Shown here: piece by piece, positions 58,277 to 64,000 of the stretch
How the letters are laid out: each line of letters begins with the position of its first letter
Numbering within the stretch: position 1 is the first letter of the stretch
NCBI RefSeq assembly: GCF_965638725.1
Contig: NC_134950.1
Span: forward strand, 135,213,636-135,277,635
Origin: Aptenodytes patagonicus
Lineage: Eukaryota > Chordata > Aves > Sphenisciformes > Spheniscidae
Reading direction: 5' to 3'
Length of the DNA: 64,000 nt
Translations under genes and position numbers: made by a program
Notes under the pieces: model-generated
The model's database searches: none
The model's input: only the letters and a program-made list of their open reading frames with translations
Told to the model about the DNA's origin: nothing

Positions 58277-61200
58277 TAACTTCTTAAGACAAGTGCACAA
58301 GTGTAAACAAAAGCTTTATACTAGCATGATGAGAATCTTTAACTTGGGAGTGTCATATTAGAACAAGAAAATATTAATCAAATTCTGAAATGTTTGACCC
58401 TCTGGTGACCCATCCTGCTTTCTTTTGCTGTCTTCAGCTATTACAGCTACATGACTCCAGAGAATCAAATACATGGCTGTAGTAGTTGCTAAAACAGTGA
58501 GCTAGCAGTTGCTTGTTTTAAGCTTTTTTTAAGGTAGTTCCTGCATAAACACAATAGTTTGTTCATTTTTCTTTTGTTTAACTGAGGCCCTTGTCTCTCT
58601 CTCACAGACATTGGGGGTGGAAGAGGAAAGAGAGGGGCGAGTGAACTCTGACCGCTGTATAGAGCTCTTTTCCATAGCTGTGGATGTACCACGTACAGGT
58701 GGGACTTTCTATTTTTCCTGTGACTTGTTCATAGGTACTCTTTCTTTCCAGCCACTGAGGAGGAGACATTCTCCCTTTTGTAAAGCCACCTTTTGAAGGA
58801 AGGCCGGTTATTTTGTTGCCTACACCCATCTTTTCCAGTAAATGTATATTTCAGTAGGTGGAACCAGTCTGAGTTTGCACACTCTTGTGCCTGTCTCTGT
58901 TTCTTTTCAAGTTTTAAGTGGTGCAGGGGGTTTACTTGAGGAACAGGAGCAGAGTTTTGACTACTCTCAGGAGTGGTATCCACTTACAGTTGTAAAATTA
59001 AATGCTTTGAACTTTCTAACTGTGGGCAAATATGCATTTGTTTAAAATTTGCAAGTAGGTGGAATTTTTCTGTCTTGCCAAGCTTTGCAGCAATTACATA
59101 GTGCTACAAGCCATTTGTAAATATTGAATAGACTTTGGTTAGTTCAAAAATGCTAGGGTTTTTCTCTTATGCTTTAATGGATATATAAGACTGTGAACCT
59201 GCCAATATGTGTTTAATCACAGAAAATGCAAGTGCCAATAAGTCCATGCAATGTGTACAAAGCGTGCCAGAGGTGTGAACTTAACTGTTTATTTCTTGTC
59301 AGTCTCAGGAAATTCAAGGTCTTAAAAAATTACAGATGTCAACTAGAAATTAATGTGGCCATGTGACTCACACGTCTGCCTAAAGTTTGGCTCCTACACC
59401 CAAACTTTATTGGAGAGGATTTACTCTCCACATTGGCCTTGGTTTTAGTTCCCTGTCACCATGACCAAAATGAGAAACCTCTTCTGGGCATTGTATTGGC
59501 TGGGAAAGTTGGGTGTAGACCACTGTATTACAGCATCTCAATAGGGGCTTGCAAGGCTGGTGTATATATATAGCAGGCCTGAAGGTTTGGGCTTTTGTTT
59601 TTCAGCTTTGGGCTTTTGTTTTTCAGCTTTGACTGTTTCTTGCTGATATGTCCTTTCCTGGATTATTTCTCTTTAGCCTCAAAGCTTGCCTCAGAAAAGC
59701 TCAGAGGCCAATATTTGTATTCTTTGTTTGAACTCCATTTTGTGGAAGACGTAGGAGAGGCAATCCAGCACTTAAAAAGAAGTAATATTTTGCTGCTGTT
59801 GCCTTGAATCCCTTATAGCAAGAAAAGCTAATTTAATGACTGAAGCAACAGCTTTGGTTAAAAAGACATCCTATACCTGGAATCCCAGATTTCTGTCCTA
59901 GAGGGATCAACTCTTCATCCTTCATTTATCCAGCATTAAATAGTCTATTCGGAAAGAGCTTGTCTACAGTGAATGGATGATGAACCTCCACCAAGAGCTC
60001 CTTCTGAAAAAGTTGTGGTTTCTCTATTCTCTCTGAACAAAGTCTTGTCTTGGTATTGCTCTGCTGCTTGCTCATTGATTACTGTCTCAAATATACATGT
60101 TCTGTATTCTCTCGGTGTTTCACAGTGTATGTACAGATAACTAGGGATTAAAAGTCTGCACCATATAAATTACTACAAAAAAAATTACAGACTCAGTGCA
60201 CTGAGTGATTTTATTTTTTTTAAGTAATGGTCCCTAGCAGTTCAGAGCTGATAAATAGGATGTTGGGTAAAGATATCTAGCCCAGAACAATGTTTTCAGC
60301 AATCCTGTTTTTGCAGCTCCTTTCCTACTGTTCATATGCATTTTCTCAATCTGTGTCTGAAGCTCAGGAGGAAAATAATCAGCTTTTGTGGGATTTAGAC
60401 ATTACAGTGCTTCTCTATTTCTAAGCACTCAAGTAATAAAGGCTTTGGTAATCATCTCCAGCATACAGTATTACTATCTTTCCAAAGCTGTCATTGCTGT
60501 TAAGTTTAATGGCTACTCTACAACTTAGAAGCAGCTATGAAAATCAAAAAGGATGGCACCACAACTATAGACTGAAATCCAGAAAGCTGTGATTCTTGCT
60601 CCAAGAATGCATTAGCAGAACATGACTTCATTAACAGCATTAAAAGTTATCATTTACAGGAAGGCGAGCTCTACTTTGGCACATATTTCAGCAAATGACA
60701 ACAACTTTTTGAATATTTCAACTAACGTGCATTGACAGCTAGTTTAGGGAAGCAGGTCTAAAAGCATTTAAGATTACAGCAGTGTTCTTTAGAATAATAT
60801 GAAGAATTGTTATTGCACTCATTTTTTTCATTTTAAAAAGACATTTTACAGAATGTTTAGTGTATACTAATGTTCATACATAAGTAAAACCACAGGCATG
60901 TCTCCTAGCTAATTATGTTGCCCAGTATCTTTCTAAAAATATTTTCTTTTATACTTTTCTTTTTTCTTCATAATAGAAAAAGAAACATATTCTAAATTTT
61001 GCTCCATCATGGCTTTTATAGTTTTGCTTACAGTTGACTCAGTTTTGGGACTGAGGGGTTGAATTGCTTCCTTCTGCTTCTCCTCCATCCTCACCTCTAT
61101 ACACAAAACCTACATAATTCTTATCAGTCCTTCCTGCAGCTCTGGCTGGATTTGTTGATGATCTCTTATTTCTAGCTAGCCAGCAGTGAGTCCTCTCCTA

Positions 61201-64000
61201 GGCTGCAGTCACTGCTACTGCCACACTGGGATTTAGCTTTTGTGACGTTATGCATTCTGGGAACAGCAGGACAGATTTCTTGGATTTCTGCAAGCCACCT
61301 ATCTGAATAAGAATACACCACTCCGCAACTCAAAAACTGCTATTGTTTCCTGAGCCAGCAAAACAATGTGGATAATATTTCTTAGCTATTTTGACAATTT
61401 TTTTTTTCTCTTCAGTCTCACGATTGTTACATGAATAGCTGCTATAATTTTGATTTAGGACAGCATCATTCAATGTTTCAGAAAATCAGGATCAATTTCA
61501 ATTAGGCTTTTCCAATTACCTTTTACTTATAGGAAAAAAATCAAAGTGGGTAGGAATGCTGTTGTGTCTCTGGAGATTTCTTGTTTACAGTTGTAAGGCT
61601 TGATTCTCTTCTGTTTTACAGTGATACAAATAAGGCATAAATGTAAGGCACAATGTAAATGTAGGCTGCTGTAAAAGCAGGGGGGAGAGAGGAAAGAATT
61701 TAGGCCTAAGACAGGCAAAATGGAGAGTATTTAGATGCCGGTAGAGTGCATGATCTTCAAAGCAGAGGGGGCAAAGACAGAAGGTCCATGAATCCGAAGT
61801 GGACCAGGAATCTGAACTCAAATCCTGCAGAGAAGCACGAGAGGCAGCTGGTTTGATGTCCCTGCCCAGTCTTGCCACAACTATATGATTTCAGATATGC
61901 CTCTTCAGACAGGAAGACATACAGGTAAGGCACTTGACAGACAGAAAGGCAACATAACCATGTAATACAAGCCTTTCCTGCACCTCCAGGTATTGGGAAA
62001 GGAGAGGAAAGGCAGACAGGCTGTTCCCATGTCCTAACTGGTTCTGAGTGGCTGCGGAGACCAAGCACACCTCACCATAGCTTAAAGTACCCAGGGGCGT
62101 TCTGGAAACCAGGAGAGCCTCCCAGCAGCTCCAATGCCTGAGGTGCTGCAGATCCACCAGGACCTGCCTTCGCTGGGCCCAGGCCTGGGAGCAGCTGACA
62201 TAAAGCAGACTTCTCCCCCAGGCAATTAGAGAAGTCCTGCAAAGCCTCATTTGCTGTCACCACATCCTAACAGAGCCAATAGCCTCTTCTGTAATGGAGC
62301 TGGGCACTGTTGCTATCGTACTAAAAGGGATGAAAAATGAAGTCTAAAGAAATTTGAGAAGAAAACAGGGAAGTAAATAAAGTCAAGCTAAAATCAAGCC
62401 TGCTCTTCAGCTCATTACAGTGAAAAGAGTGGGGACAAGACATCAGCAAGTCCTTGAAGGAAGGAGAAGGGCACTACATCAGTTAACAGTGGGAACTGGA
62501 AATGCACAATGTTTGTGCCTCAAATATTCACCTTGTTGCTCACATCTAATTTTCTACCAATGTTTTCAACAATAATGGCCATTAAACAACAACACATATA
62601 TACACAAAAGCTCGTATTGTGGAAATGCTGTTCTCTTCCTCAGTCATTACAGACCACCCTGTGGCACTAAAGAACTGTCCATGCAATGCAAGGAGCTATT
62701 TCCTCTTGCCGCCTACCGGCACTGGATGCATGTATCTGTCCTTGCTGCCAGTTACTGAACATGGGCTTTGGCATCCCTGACCGAGCTGCAGTGTCACCAA
62801 AAAAAGCAAAGTTTCCTCAAGTCACTGAAAAATCAGCTAAATAATTCACATTTGGCAAGGTGTGGAGAGGAAAGAAAGTACAAGTCATGGAGGCAGTTGG
62901 CGTGCTCCATGTCCAGCACCTAGACGGAGAAATGTACAGGCACTGAAATAAAAGGATGAAAATTCAATTGCAGAAAGGAGTAAGAGAAACATGGAAGAGG
63001 CTGAGGGGAAGGTGAAGAGACTTCATGGGAGAAAGAAGGTCCCCAGGACTCCCATTCCTCAGGAAGAAGAGAACAAAAGGACTGGAGATAGTCAAGGGGA
63101 AGGAAAGCTGGTGAAGTGATCACATGGAAATTAGGGAGGCAGACCTGATGAGGTTTACTGGGGAGACAGCACTGAAAGGAGACAAAGTCATAAGGAAAGC
63201 AGAAGGCTTTAGGAAGGAGCAAAGCAAATGCAATTTAAAAGGACCAAAGAATTTCCATGAAAAGTGTAAGAAATGAAAAAAACTATAGAAAATTCACCCA
63301 GACATAAAAGGACGATGCTAGAGAAACAGAAAGTAAGAATCAGAGCAGAACTAGGTTGTTATTGGCTCTGTTTTATCGAGTGTTTGGCCCATACAGCATT
63401 CTGCCCTGTGAGTGAGTGACTATTGGCTTGTTTCCTTCCCTAGATTCTGCTCCTTTGAATGCAGTCTATACCAGTCTCTTTTTTTTTCATTCTGAAAAGC
63501 TGACTGATCTTGCACTCATACAGCTGAAAGTCCATAAAAATTCAAAAAAGTAATCTTACAGCAAAAAGCAATATTACAATAGCAAAGCATTGTGCCTCCA
63601 CAGGCAGCAGCTGCAGGAATGGGGTCTAATTTTCACTCTGATCAGCTCTTCAGCTGAGCATTTTCACATGCCTGTGGTCTAATTCTGTGCAATAACTGAG
63701 AGGTAACAACTGAAAACTATGGAGAAGCTTCATATTATTAATTATGTAGTTACTTCATTAGTAATTAGAACATATATAACAGGAGGACATAGACACACAC
63801 TGAAACAATTATAAATTATTCAGTTGAAACCACACTTACCAAAATGCCCAAGCAAATTATGCTCTCTTTCATACGGTTTTGAGCTCTGTATCTTATTTGT
63901 CCATAAAAATGTGGATCCTTTAATTTCTTTAATTTGTTCTCATGTAGAAGAAAAAGAACACCCATGATCTCATTTTCTTTGGAGGAATTTCAGAGCAAAG
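58277..64000. other. Intergenic DNA, nothing recognised
   Basis: No exon of OSBPL3 or any other gene is apparent, and I see no transposon. A perfect two-copy 21-bp tandem repeat lies at 59586-59627. Confidence 0.5.
59586..59627. repeat. Perfect 21-bp tandem duplication
   Basis: TTTGGGCTTTTGTTTTTCAG plus C occurs twice head to tail without change. Confidence 0.92.

Noticed and set aside
58277..64000. Possible OSBPL3 5' exons expected downstream of CYCS
   Set aside because: No recognisable coding exon; non-coding first exons cannot be identified by eye.

Overview
The window is vertebrate nuclear DNA, almost certainly from a bird. The grounds are a two-exon coding region for somatic cytochrome c (CYCS) of avian type, five CR1 LINE copies ending in the typical ATTCTATGAT-like 3' repeat, and one avian ERVL-like provirus with two related solo LTRs. 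Genes are sparse, introns are long and most open frames are chance or transposon-derived. The order SPMIP4 (C7orf31) then CYCS, both on the + strand, matches the human 7p15.3 neighbourhood read on its minus strand. NPVF would lie before the window and OSBPL3 after it; I recognise neither inside.

1-27.3 kb: exons of a gene I recognise from memory of the human protein as SPMIP4/C7orf31 (sperm microtubule inner protein 4), at 1220-1370, 18947-19128, 22678-22761, 23891-24065, 24281-24372 and 26462-27257, with a poly(A) signal at 27340. The exon phases join well in several places. However, one donor is AT instead of GT, one exon changes frame internally, the last exon carries its conserved-looking segments in two frames, and the region between the first and second recognised exons cannot be found. 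The best reading is a decaying gene or pseudogene. Its introns hold an old minus-strand CR1 (5.5-6.3 kb), an old long CR1 (8.0-11.3 kb), a solo LTR (17.4-18.0 kb) and a young CR1 (20.0-22.1 kb). The 5' end of that young CR1 is joined to a 188-bp near-perfect copy of sequence from 1.7 kb upstream.

27.3-36.8 kb: mostly plain non-coding DNA with one solo LTR (30.2-30.7 kb). 36.8-38.05 kb: a strong CpG island that is the CYCS promoter, with an NRF-1-like site, a CRE half-site and two opposed CCAAT boxes. 38.47-38.95 kb: the CYCS coding exons, intact, 105 codons, followed by a probable long 3' UTR to about 42.9 kb.

44.2-51.15 kb: a complete minus-strand ERVL-like provirus with paired LTRs, a 5-bp target duplication, a tRNA-Lys-type primer binding site, broken gag-pro-pol and no env. 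Its gag carries about 19 copies of a 30-bp minisatellite. 51.2-53.1 kb (minus) and 56.7-58.3 kb (plus): two more young 5'-truncated CR1 copies whose reverse transcriptase frames are still open. 58.3-64 kb: non-coding sequence with nothing I can identify.
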